Shown here: one piece after another, positions 1-6,244 of the stretch
Layout of the letters: each line of letters opens with the position of its first letter
Numbering within the stretch: the first letter of the stretch is position 1
Origin: Flavobacteriaceae bacterium
Lineage (GTDB): Bacteria; Bacteroidota; Bacteroidia; Flavobacteriales; Flavobacteriaceae
Assembly: GCA_016763715.1 (NCBI GenBank)
Contig: JAESTG010000296.1
Location: forward strand, 1-7,688
Length of the DNA stretch: 7,688 nt
Reading direction: 5' to 3'
Translations under genes and position numbers: made by a program
The notes under the pieces: model-generated
The model's database searches: none
The model's input: only the letters and a program-made list of their open reading frames with translations
What the model was told of the DNA's origin: nothing

Positions 1-660
1 TTAATGCCGCCCAGAGTACCTACTATAGCCAATAGAAATAGTATTGCACCAGCAACTGTAGATAAAGGGTTACTCGTATTTGTGGAAGAAACAGATTGCC
101 TGCAATTGTGGAATGGTTTAGCTTGGGAAAACATTCATTGCTTGAACACCGCATTACCTACCGGTACTTATCAAAATTTCGATTTGAGTAGCAGTTGGGG
201 GTACAGTTCAGACGTTCCATTCTTCGATAATGGTTCTGATGGTTTCTTTGGAATTACAGACAATAATAATGGAGGGTTTAGTAACATCACAAATCTTACG
301 AATAATTTTCTGGGTATTTTAGATTTGGATGACGAGGGAACTAACGGAACTTCTGGGTTTGCAACAATCACATTCAATACCATTGATACTTCAGCGGCTT
401 TAAATGGCGTTACATTATCATTCGATTATGAATTTTTTGAATTTGACACAGGAGATGATGCCTTCTATACTGTTACTATTGATGGAATTCCACAAGCAGA
501 AGTGCAGCTCATAGATGGTTTGAGTAATCTTTCTCTCAATGGAAATATCCTTGTGAACATACCTCCAGGCACCCTAAGTATAGCGCTTAGCATTCGTATT
601 CGACAGAATGGAGTAGGTGATTATGCAGGATTCGATAACTTCAGTATAATTCCGAATTAA
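1..660 (+). CDS. Secreted/surface protein, 3' part, with tail-fibre-like segment plus beta-sandwich-like domain (5' truncated)
   Basis: The reading frame is open through the first codon (TTA at 1-3), so the gene begins left of the window; the ATG at 4 is probably internal. About 219 residues are visible. Residues 1-50 contain the pattern 'MPPRVPTIANRNSI...KGLLVFVEETDCLQLWNGLAWE'. This resembles the 'MPRMTTAQRDAI...GLLVYDTTTNSFWYYNGTAW' segment common in Bacteroidetes surface proteins and related to phage tail-fibre proteins. The remaining ~165 residues are rich in Asp, Asn, Gly, Thr and Phe with alternating hydrophobics (SWGYSSDVPFFDNGSDGFFG, FDTGDDAFYTVTIDG, GDYAGFDNFSI). That fits a secreted beta-sandwich module, seen in my recollection in other flavobacterial exoproteins. 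The protein ends right after this module, with no type IX secretion sorting domain. Role and partner are unknown. Coding is certain; the domain reading is moderate. Confidence 0.85.
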   Translation, partial: LMPPRVPTIANRNSIAPATVDKGLLVFVEETDCLQLWNGLAWENIHCLNTALPTGTYQNFDLSSSWGYSSDVPFFDNGSDGFFGITDNNNGGFSNITNLTNNFLGILDLDDEGTNGTSGFATITFNTIDTSAALNGVTLSFDYEFFEFDTGDDAFYTVTIDGIPQAEVQLIDGLSNLSLNGNILVNIPPGTLSIALSIRIRQNGVGDYAGFDNFSIIPN

Positions 661-668
661 AAGCATTA

Positions 669-695
669 AAAAAGCCACTTTAAAAGTGGCTTTTT
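669..695. terminator. Bidirectional intrinsic terminator between convergent genes
   Basis: A perfect 12-bp inverted repeat (AAAAAGCCACTT / AAGTGGCTTTTT) encloses a 3-nt loop. The GC-rich core AGCCACTT is flanked by an A tract on the left and a T tract on the right, so the hairpin gives a U-tailed terminator on both strands. It begins 8 nt after the stop of the upstream plus-strand gene and lies 20 nt past the stop of the convergent DUF4476 gene, so it probably serves both. Confidence 0.9.
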
Positions 696-715
696 AGTTC
701 TTTACATGCGAGAAA

Positions 716-1450
716 TTAACGGTTTGAAATATATTCGTTCAATTCTTCTGTAGAAGCTTCCCATTCAAATATTTGTGACACTTTAAAGTAGTCTCCAATA
801 TCATAAGTATAGTCATAGGCGTATTTAGCAAAAGCAAGCTTATTTTCTTCCCATTCCATTAATTCTGCTATGTCACGGACTTGATCTGCAAAAAGACAAT
901 TGGACTGAATAATTTGCTTGGCAAGACTTAATTTGGTTTCATCCCAGTCTTTAGCAGCAATAGTCCTTTTAGCTTCAGTAAAATCAGCTTCATCCATTGG
1001 CCATGGACAACCAATAGGGCCATTGTAGCCCTGCATCACATAATGATTGGACGAAGAAACAGTTGTTACAGTTTCTTCATACACTACCTCATTATTTATG
1101 TTGTCATCAATATTAACATTTACGCTAATACCAACACCGTCTATTTGTACATCCATACTGAATTTATCATCAGTATTATCTTTCACTACAGTTCTAGTTG
1201 TTACAGTTTCAGTATAAATAGGTTCAGTAACTACAACGATAGCACGTTGGTTAAGCCTTTCAACATACACTTCTGGTAAAGGAACAATAGAAAAAACACG
1301 TAGTTTCAACTTACCTTTCTTTTCAATGATACGATAGGTAACTTCGCTATTCTGCTCTGGAAAATAAATAGTTTTTTCTAACACTTCTCGAGTTGGATCT
1401 TCAAATACGATCTTCGCTCTATACCTAGGCGTGTTCAGTCGCCAACCCAT
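716..1450 (-). CDS. DUF4476 domain protein, main body (frameshifted from its N-terminus)
   Basis: This 244-residue frame carries most of a DUF4476-type protein. Residues 1-55 continue an N-terminal beta-rich domain (LNTPRYRAKIVFEDP, VTYRIIEKKGKLKLRVFSIVPLP). Residues ~70-150 form a low-complexity linker with two ETVTT segments and a DGVGISVNVNIDD stretch. Residues ~155-242 form the helical DUF4476 domain, with the family's repeated 'F...K..I...D..KL..AK......CL...QV..I...EWEENKLAFAKYAY' and 'YFKVSQIFEW...EELNEYI' patterns. The function of the family is unknown; members are usually exported. The ATG at 1450 is unlikely to be the natural start, because the signal peptide and the first half of the N-terminal domain are encoded in another frame just upstream (1435-1605). 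If the frame were restored the protein would be 296 residues. A terminator lies 20 nt downstream. Confidence 0.85.
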   Translation of the reverse strand: MGWRLNTPRYRAKIVFEDPTREVLEKTIYFPEQNSEVTYRIIEKKGKLKLRVFSIVPLPEVYVERLNQRAIVVVTEPIYTETVTTRTVVKDNTDDKFSMDVQIDGVGISVNVNIDDNINNEVVYEETVTTVSSSNHYVMQGYNGPIGCPWPMDEADFTEAKRTIAAKDWDETKLSLAKQIIQSNCLFADQVRDIAELMEWEENKLAFAKYAYDYTYDIGDYFKVSQIFEWEASTEELNEYISNR

Positions 1451-1605
1451 ACATTAGATTCGGAAAATTCATGTTGTTGAATGTTATTTAGAAACAACGT
1501 AAACTTTGCATTGTCTTCAGAAAAAACAACAAGACTATACTTGTTCTGAGACTGAATTGCTAACGTAAATAACGTAAACGTAAGTAATAAAGTAATTTTT
1601 TTCAT
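1435..1605 (-). pseudogene. N-terminal fragment of the DUF4476 protein with signal peptide, out of frame with the body
   Basis: This short frame starts at ATG 1605 and stops at TGA 1437-1435 (56 residues). It begins with a textbook signal peptide (MKKITLLLTFTLFTLAIQSQ), with probable cleavage after AIQSQ. It continues KYSLVVFSEDNAKFTLFLNN, then IQQHEFSESNVWVG. As I recall the family, DUF4476 proteins begin in exactly this way ('LVIFSEDGEPFYLILNGIKQ...NVRV.GL'), followed by the 'Y.AKIVFEDP' segment found here in the other frame (716-1450). The two frames overlap by 16 nt. One extra base between 1438 and 1453 would join them into one 296-residue exported protein. Either the gene is recently broken, the assembly has a one-base deletion, or expression needs a -1 shift or re-initiation. 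Confidence 0.75.
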
Positions 1606-1637
1606 AATTAGAATTTAAGATGTTGGAACTGCTAAAG

Positions 1638-1645
1638 CAAAGGTA
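1638..1645 (-). promoter_or_regulatory. Possible Bacteroidetes -7 promoter element (TACCTTTG) for the DUF4476 gene
   Basis: On the minus strand TACCTTTG matches the Bacteroidetes -7 consensus TAnnTTTG and lies 32 nt upstream of the ATG at 1605, giving a plausible short leader. I do not see a good TTTG -33 element 19-21 nt further upstream, so this is a weak call. It matters because it supports 1605, not 1450, as the start of the transcription unit. Confidence 0.35.
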
Positions 1646-1720
1646 ATGCCAAAGTAGCATATTTGTTCAGAGGAAATAAAAACCTCTTCCAAATTCAACA
1701 CTTTCAAAACAGAAACCAAT

Positions 1721-2533
1721 CTACCCTTTCTTCTGAATTTCAACAGAATGTGGATATGGAATTTCAATTCCAGCGGCATCAAGAGCTTCTTTCGCTTTCT
1801 CTAAGGTAGCGAAATATACAGCCCAATAATGCTCAGCTTTCACTGAGGCGCGAACGGCAAAATCTACAGAACTATCTCCTAATCCAGAGACTTCTACTAA
1901 AGGAGCAGGATTTTCAAGCACTTTTTCTTGAGAAGTCAAAACCTCCATAAGTACTTGCTTTGTTTGCTTAATATCGGCGTCATAACTCACACCAATCGTA
2001 TGAAAAATTTTCAAAACTCCTTCAGCACTAAAATTTGTAATATTCCCATTAGACGAAATCTCATTAGGGATGATGACCAATCTATTTTGTGGAGTTACTA
2101 TTTTCGTAGTGAATATTTCTATTTCTTTAACAACTCCTAACTCACCTTGAGCTTCAATTAAATCTCCAATTTTAAAAGGTTTGAATATCATGAGTAAAAC
2201 CCCTCCTGCAAAATTTGAAAGAGAACCTTGAAGCGCCAGACCAACAGCTAAACCAGCCGCGGCTAAAATAGCAGCAAAGGAGGTCGTTTGAATGCCTAAA
2301 TTTCCTAATATTACTATAATCAATAAAATTTTTAAGGACCAGCCAACTAAATTTCGAAAGAACTTTTTTAGGCTTTCATCATAGTCCGATTTTGACATTG
2401 CCTTGCCAAGAACCTTTATCAGCTTTTTAATCACCCATGACCCAACAATCCAAATAACAATGGCTCCAATAACTTTTAGCCCATATTGTGTTCCTACTTC
2501 TATTCCTTTGTCAATCCATTTTTGATAATCCAT
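1721..2533 (-). CDS. mscS: Small-conductance mechanosensitive channel, MscS family
   Basis: This 270-residue inner-membrane protein is close to the 286 residues of E. coli MscS. By family it is a homoheptameric channel that opens under membrane tension and releases solutes during hypo-osmotic shock. Three hydrophobic segments are visible: TM1 ~17-40, TM2 ~63-85 and TM3 ~86-112. TM3 is the Ala/Gly-rich pore helix (ILAAAGLAVGLALQGSLSNF, 89-108), nearly identical to the MscS pore helix. It is followed by FKPFKIGD (117-124), the beta domain with RLVIIPN (151-157) and 'GNITNFS' (163-169), and the C-terminal alpha/beta domain with GVSYDADIKQTK (181-192), 'GDSSVDFAVR' (219-228) and AAGIEIPYPH (253-262). 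It is a minimal three-TM type with no extra N-terminal domain. The start has no Shine-Dalgarno sequence, as is usual in Bacteroidetes. It is a single gene, with 115 nt to the DUF4476 start downstream. Confidence 0.95.
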   Translation of the reverse strand: MDYQKWIDKGIEVGTQYGLKVIGAIVIWIVGSWVIKKLIKVLGKAMSKSDYDESLKKFFRNLVGWSLKILLIIVILGNLGIQTTSFAAILAAAGLAVGLALQGSLSNFAGGVLLMIFKPFKIGDLIEAQGELGVVKEIEIFTTKIVTPQNRLVIIPNEISSNGNITNFSAEGVLKIFHTIGVSYDADIKQTKQVLMEVLTSQEKVLENPAPLVEVSGLGDSSVDFAVRASVKAEHYWAVYFATLEKAKEALDAAGIEIPYPHSVEIQKKG

Positions 2534-2717
2534 GTGAGTTTAATTGAAATTAATAAGTGTTCAAAGAAACGAAAGATTTGAAAAAGTTTAGCCGAGCTTA
2601 TTAAAACATTATACCCTAAAAACGGATTATTTATGTTTTAAACGAATAGTTCCAATTATCTGGAAATATAAATAGCATTCGATACTAATGAAAACCAAAA
2701 TAGTAATTTGGAATTTA

Positions 2718-2736
2718 TACTTCAGAATTTGAAGTA
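2718..2736. repeat. Short inverted repeat downstream of the DCC gene, possible weak terminator
   Basis: TACTTCA / TGAAGTA is a perfect 7-bp stem with a 5-nt loop, 18 nt after the stop of the DCC gene and in the 221-bp gap before mscS. The stem is AT-rich. On the minus strand it is followed by TAAATTCC, not a U run, so it is at best a weak terminator or a processing hairpin. I see no gene or other structure in 2534-2754. Confidence 0.3.
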
Positions 2737-2754
2737 AAACTATATGCAAAAGGT

Positions 2755-3156
2755 CTATAAAAACTTTGACTTTAATTCAGGAGTAGGAATCATGCAGCTC
2801 TCTTTCTTACCGTACCATTTATAACGATTCTCGGCAATATAATCATAGACCCAATTTCTAATAAAATTTGGAATAATCATAAAGCCATAGAGCAACGAAT
2901 ATAGCCCTCCTAAATGCAACGCAATTTTAAGAGCCGCAGTAGACTTAGCATACGCTTTCTCTCCATCAATTAGAATTATTGAATCTGTCTTAGATGCATC
3001 AATGCTATGCTTTTTAATAAGCTCTAACCCAGCAGGTTCCTGTAATGCTGCAAAACGAAATAAATCCTTCTTATCTCTCTTAATCACATACGCAACAGAT
3101 GTATTGCATAAATTACAAACACCATCAAATAGTATTATTTTTTTGTTTGTTTTCAA
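2755..3156 (-). CDS. Thiol-disulfide oxidoreductase DCC family protein (DUF393, YuxK-like)
   Basis: This 133-residue protein is typical in length for the family. It has the defining N-terminal signature 'ILFDGVCNLCN' (residues 8-18), with the DxxC..C arrangement Asp11, Cys14 and Cys17. It also has FRFAALQ (33-39), a 'KSTAAL' segment (71-76) and the C-terminal block 'RNWVYDYIAENRYKWYGKK' (100-118) followed by Cys121. The family is predicted to have a thioredoxin-like redox role, but substrates are generally unknown. There is no signal peptide, so it is probably cytoplasmic; residues ~78-98 are hydrophobic and may touch the membrane. The start is TTG at 3156: there is no in-frame ATG before residue 93, and an in-frame TGA lies 16 nt upstream. 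This TTG overlaps the mutS2 stop as TTGA, which points to translational coupling in a two-gene operon. Confidence 0.92.
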   Translation of the reverse strand: MKTNKKIILFDGVCNLCNTSVAYVIKRDKKDLFRFAALQEPAGLELIKKHSIDASKTDSIILIDGEKAYAKSTAALKIALHLGGLYSLLYGFMIIPNFIRNWVYDYIAENRYKWYGKKESCMIPTPELKSKFL

Positions 3157-5354
3157 ACCTTCTCTAATTCTTCAAGACTAACATCGGCAGTAAACATACC
3201 ATAATTTACGATTGCTTTTCTCTTTTTAATGATATCTATAGTTCCAACCGCACGTCCATCAATCATTCTAACTCTGTCGCCAATTTTCAATGTAACTTTC
3301 GGTTTCAGAGGTGGTGCTTTTTTTGCCTCTTCTTTTTCCTTTTTCTTCTTCTTCCGAATTACTGCAATTTTTTGCTCTAACTCTTGTTTAATTTCGTGCT
3401 GTTTAACCTTTTCTTCCTTCTTCTTCTGTTTTGTTTTAGGAACTGGTTTTTTTCGTTTGCTATTTTCCACCATCACTAACTTCATCAATTCATCTAACAG
3501 CTGCTTTTTCTGTTTATTATTCAGGTATTTTTCTGAAAGGACATCAAACTTTTTGCCCAAAGAAATAAGTCGCTGATTGGCATCAAACAATGTCTGATAA
3601 CTTTCTAGCTTGGATTGAATTTTAACGTTCGTATGCTCTAACAGTTTGCTTTCTTCTCGTGCTTTTTCTTCCTCGGTTTTTAGAGATTCAGAAGTCTTAC
3701 GTAATTTGCTACGTTCTTTCTGAAGATTGGCAATTGTTTTATCAAATCGAATTTTTCCACGCTCAATCTTTTTCTTAGATTTATTGATAAGACTATACGG
3801 AATGCCATTCTTTTGTGCTACCTCAAACGTAAATGAACTCCCTGCCTCACCTAATTGCAGTTTATAAATAGGTTCTAAGCTTTGGCTGTCAAACAGCATA
3901 TTTGCATTGGTCGCATGTGGCAATTCGTTGGCTAAGAGCTTTAAATTGGCATAATGCGTAGTGATAATGCCATAGGCTTCTCTTTCATAAAACACCTCCA
4001 GAAAAGTTTCAGCCAAGGCTCCTCCTAACTCTGGGTCACTTCCCGTTCCGAATTCATCAATAAGAAACAGTGTTTTGCTATTACACTTCTTCAAAAAATG
4101 ATTCATCTTTTTCAAGCGATAGCTATAGGTGCTTAAATGATTTTCAATAGACTGATTATCACCAATATCCGTCAGGATTCGATCAAATATGCAAATCTCA
4201 CTAAACGGATCCACTGGAATCAACATGCCACTTTGTAACATTACTTGAAGTAACCCCACTGTTTTTAAAGTGATGCTCTTCCCTCCAGCATTGGGACCAG
4301 AAATAACTATTATTCTATTCTTTGGATGTAATTCGATGGTTTGAGAATACGTTTTTTCCTCTCGTTTTTTATTGGCGACCCAAAGAATAGGGTGGAAGGC
4401 ATCTTTTAAATAGAGGCGCCTCTTCGTGCTATTACCCTCTCCTTCTTCAGAATTATTAGATACAATCAAAGGCAAAACCCCGTTAATCTCTTTGGAATAC
4501 TTCGCTTTAGCATAAATAACATCAATGGCACTCAAATAACTCTGATAGCTCTCCAATTGCTCACTGTAAGGTCGAACAAACTCTGTCAAAGCTTTAATAA
4601 TTCGTTTTATTTCCTCTTGTTCCTCGTAAATTAAATTACTCAATTCATTTGCATACTCAAGTGTCTCTTGAGGCTCCATATAGACAATACTTCCAGTTTT
4701 TGACTGCCCCAGAACAGCACCTTTTACTTTACGACGATACATAGCCTTCACAGCAAGCACTCGACGGTTTTCAACAACAGTTTCCTTTATTTCATCTAGG
4801 TATTCAGCTTGAGCATATCGAGTTAAGGCCTTGGTAAAAGAGGAATTAATTTGTCCCTTTACTACATTTAATCTCCTGCGCATGGCTGAAAGCTCCATTG
4901 AAGCATCATCTTTAACGTGGCCATACCTATCAATTTTTTCTTTAATTTCTTCGGAAATAATTGAGGTATAGTTTATAGACGAAGCAAAATCTTGTAAATA
5001 GACATAAAACTCCTCAAACTTTTTAAAAAATTTTAAAAGGTCTTTGGTGGTTTCTGTAACGGAAAGAATACGTCTAAACCCAACCAATTCGAGGGTGCCA
5101 TTCTCAATTTCAAGAAGTCGTAATTCTTTTATGATTGATTCAAATCCATGATTTGGAATCCCATTTTCGCTTCCGAAAGAGGCCATAAACTCCTTAGTGC
5201 GATGCAACTCTGGAACAATAACTTCTTCTTCAGAAAAAGGCACGATTGCCTGAATGGCTTCCTTTCCAATTTCAGTAATACAAAATTCTGAAATTTGGTT
5301 GAGGACTGAGGGAAACTCGAGATCGGCTAAGGTTTTGGAATCAATTCGTATCAT
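3153..5354 (-). CDS. mutS2: MutS2-like ATPase without Smr domain
   Basis: This 733-residue protein is a MutS-family ATPase of the MutS2 branch: it lacks the mismatch-recognition N-terminus of MutS1 and starts directly with the core ('KTLADLEFPSVLNQISEF', 7-24). The lever and clamp helices cover ~80-290, with the MutS2-type segment GAVLGQSKTGSIVYMEP (212-228). The ATPase contains Walker A GPNAGGKS (353-360), the signature region 'DIGDNQSIENHLSTYSYRL' (395-413), Walker B LFLIDEFGTGSDP (429-441) and the TTHY His loop (465-468). Then come a long coiled coil (~523-600), a very Lys-rich stretch (~632-684) and a small KOW/SH3-like end (~688-733, 'IGDRVRMIDGRAVGTIDII'). The C-terminal Smr nuclease domain of Bacillus MutS2 (785 residues) is absent. 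Known family roles are suppression of recombination and rescue of collided ribosomes; which applies here is not visible. The start at ATG 5354 agrees with family N-termini. The gene is divergent from ung and coupled to the DCC gene. Confidence 0.95.
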   Translation of the reverse strand: MIRIDSKTLADLEFPSVLNQISEFCITEIGKEAIQAIVPFSEEEVIVPELHRTKEFMASFGSENGIPNHGFESIIKELRLLEIENGTLELVGFRRILSVTETTKDLLKFFKKFEEFYVYLQDFASSINYTSIISEEIKEKIDRYGHVKDDASMELSAMRRRLNVVKGQINSSFTKALTRYAQAEYLDEIKETVVENRRVLAVKAMYRRKVKGAVLGQSKTGSIVYMEPQETLEYANELSNLIYEEQEEIKRIIKALTEFVRPYSEQLESYQSYLSAIDVIYAKAKYSKEINGVLPLIVSNNSEEGEGNSTKRRLYLKDAFHPILWVANKKREEKTYSQTIELHPKNRIIVISGPNAGGKSITLKTVGLLQVMLQSGMLIPVDPFSEICIFDRILTDIGDNQSIENHLSTYSYRLKKMNHFLKKCNSKTLFLIDEFGTGSDPELGGALAETFLEVFYEREAYGIITTHYANLKLLANELPHATNANMLFDSQSLEPIYKLQLGEAGSSFTFEVAQKNGIPYSLINKSKKKIERGKIRFDKTIANLQKERSKLRKTSESLKTEEEKAREESKLLEHTNVKIQSKLESYQTLFDANQRLISLGKKFDVLSEKYLNNKQKKQLLDELMKLVMVENSKRKKPVPKTKQKKKEEKVKQHEIKQELEQKIAVIRKKKKKEKEEAKKAPPLKPKVTLKIGDRVRMIDGRAVGTIDIIKKRKAIVNYGMFTADVSLEELEKV

Positions 5355-5360
5355 GAGGGC

Positions 5361-5378
5361 TTTCTACCAAAGTAGAAA
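5361..5378. promoter_or_regulatory. Perfect inverted repeat immediately upstream of mutS2
   Basis: TTTCTAC / GTAGAAA is a 7-bp perfect dyad with a 4-nt spacer, ending 6 nt before the mutS2 ATG and inside the 96-bp divergent mutS2-ung spacer. As RNA in the mutS2 leader it would form a hairpin covering the ribosome-binding region. As DNA it could be a repressor operator. The sequence cannot distinguish the two, and a chance dyad in AT-rich DNA is possible. Confidence 0.4.
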
Positions 5379-5436
5379 TCTGTTAATTAACTTTCGTTTC
5401 AAGTTTAAATAGTGAAATACATTACTTTTACTTAGA

Positions 5437-5444
5437 CAAAAGTA
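5437..5444 (-). promoter_or_regulatory. Possible Bacteroidetes -7 promoter element (TACTTTTG) for mutS2
   Basis: On the minus strand TACTTTTG fits TAnnTTTG and would start mutS2 transcription around 5430, giving a leader of about 75 nt that includes the 5361-5378 hairpin. No convincing TTTG -33 element is visible; it would have to lie inside the start of ung. On the plus strand the nearest similar sequence for ung is TACTTTTA (5423-5430), one mismatch from consensus. Confidence 0.3.
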
Positions 5445-5450
5445 CAAATA

Positions 5451-6116
5451 ATGCCTGTAAAAATTGAGCCTTCTTGGCATCATCAACTAGCTTCGGAATT
5501 TGATAAATCATATTTTAAGAATTTAATAGAATTCGTGAAATCTGAATACAAAAATCACACCTGTTATCCGCAGCCAAGTCGATTGTTTACAGCTTTTGAA
5601 CATACTCCTTTTCAGGATGTGCAAGTGGTTATTATTGGTCAAGACCCATACCACGGCCCAGGGCAAGCCAATGGGTTATGCTTTTCGGTCGCAGATGGAG
5701 TAGCGACACCTCCTTCACTTCAGAATATGTACAAAGAAATAAAAGACGATCTTGGAATTGATATTCCAAAAAGCGGGAATTTAGAACGTTGGGCGAATCA
5801 GGGTGTATTGCTTTTGAACGCCACATTAAGCGTAAGGGCTCATGAAGCTGGTAGCCATCAAAAAAAAGGGTGGGAATTGTTTACAGATGCTGTTATCGCA
5901 AAAATTTCCGAAGAAAGAGAAGGGATTATTTTTTTACTATGGGGTGGATATGCCAAGAAAAAAGGAGCGAAAATTGATACTACTAAGCATTTGGTATTAA
6001 CTAGTGGACATCCATCACCATTGAGTGCCAATAGAGGATATTGGTTTGGAAATAAACATTTCAGCAAAACAAACAACTATTTACTTCAAAATAAAAGAAA
6101 TACGATAAATTGGTAG
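5451..6116 (+). CDS. ung: Uracil-DNA glycosylase, family 1
   Basis: This 221-residue protein is close in length to E. coli Ung (229). It removes uracil from DNA by cleaving the N-glycosidic bond, which starts base-excision repair in the cytoplasm. All family-1 motifs are present: the water-activating loop GQDPYHGPGQA (63-73) with catalytic Asp65 and Tyr67; Phe78 in GLCFSV for stacking on uracil; the Asn-containing LLNATLSVR (121-129, Asn123) for base specificity; the pattern 'AGSHQKKGWELFTDAVI' (133-149); and the DNA-intercalation loop GHPSPLSANRG (186-196) with His187. The C-terminus stops at W221, slightly shorter than some homologues. The ATG at 5451 is the only sensible start and gives the normal N-terminus (WHHQLASEF). 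The gene is divergent from mutS2, giving a DNA-maintenance neighbourhood. No clear terminator follows. Confidence 0.98.
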   Translation: MPVKIEPSWHHQLASEFDKSYFKNLIEFVKSEYKNHTCYPQPSRLFTAFEHTPFQDVQVVIIGQDPYHGPGQANGLCFSVADGVATPPSLQNMYKEIKDDLGIDIPKSGNLERWANQGVLLLNATLSVRAHEAGSHQKKGWELFTDAVIAKISEEREGIIFLLWGGYAKKKGAKIDTTKHLVLTSGHPSPLSANRGYWFGNKHFSKTNNYLLQNKRNTINW

Positions 6117-6139
6117 TATAGAAACTGAGGAGATATTTT

Positions 6140-6244
6140 CTATTCTTCTTCTGGGTACTCTTCTGTAGCATCATTACAACTAAACTGTAGAAGCAAAAAA
6201 TTAGTCACTAACAAAGCCCCCAAAACTATAAAAAAAGTAGTCAT
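6140..6244 (-). CDS. Possible 34-residue membrane protein or lipoprotein
   Basis: A small frame starts at ATG 6244 and ends at TAG 6142-6140. Residues 1-22 are strongly hydrophobic (MTTFFIVLGALLVTNFLLLQ, then FS). Cys23 comes next, then a short acidic tail (NDATEEYPEEE). The order hydrophobic stretch, Cys, acidic residues resembles a tiny lipoprotein, but the n-region lacks Lys or Arg and 'QFSC' is a poor lipobox. A short single-pass membrane peptide is the alternative. An in-frame TAG lies 12 nt upstream of the ATG, so it is not the tail of a larger gene. It occupies the gap between the 3' ends of ung and the peroxidase gene, on the same strand as the latter and 132 nt beyond its stop. I recognise no family; it may be a chance frame. 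Confidence 0.4.
   Translation of the reverse strand: MTTFFIVLGALLVTNFLLLQFSCNDATEEYPEEE

Noticed and set aside
1043..1279. 78-residue plus-strand frame opposite the DUF4476 gene
   Set aside because: Composition (Tyr, Ile, Asn, Ser) reflects the complement of the low-complexity linker; no motif, and the minus-strand frame is clearly the gene.
1438..1456. Programmed -1 ribosomal frameshift site at the DUF4476 junction
   Set aside because: No X XXY YYZ slippery heptamer is present in the overlap, and no strong downstream hairpin is evident, so a plain one-base loss is the simpler reading.
1669..1689. AGAGG/CCTCT inverted repeat between mscS and the DUF4476 gene
   Set aside because: A 5-bp stem with a large loop and no following U run; too weak to call a terminator.
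2608..2613. TATAAT on the minus strand upstream of mscS
   Set aside because: It resembles an E. coli -10 box, but the Bacteroidetes sigma factor uses TAnnTTTG/TTTG, there is no matching upstream element, and such hexamers are frequent in AT-rich DNA.
3229..3576. 115-residue plus-strand frame rich in Phe and Ser
   Set aside because: It is the complement of the Lys/Glu-rich end of mutS2; TTC/TTT runs opposite GAA/AAA codons explain its length and composition.
5632..6076. Two minus-strand frames opposite ung
   Set aside because: They lie entirely antisense to conserved Ung motifs and show no family features.
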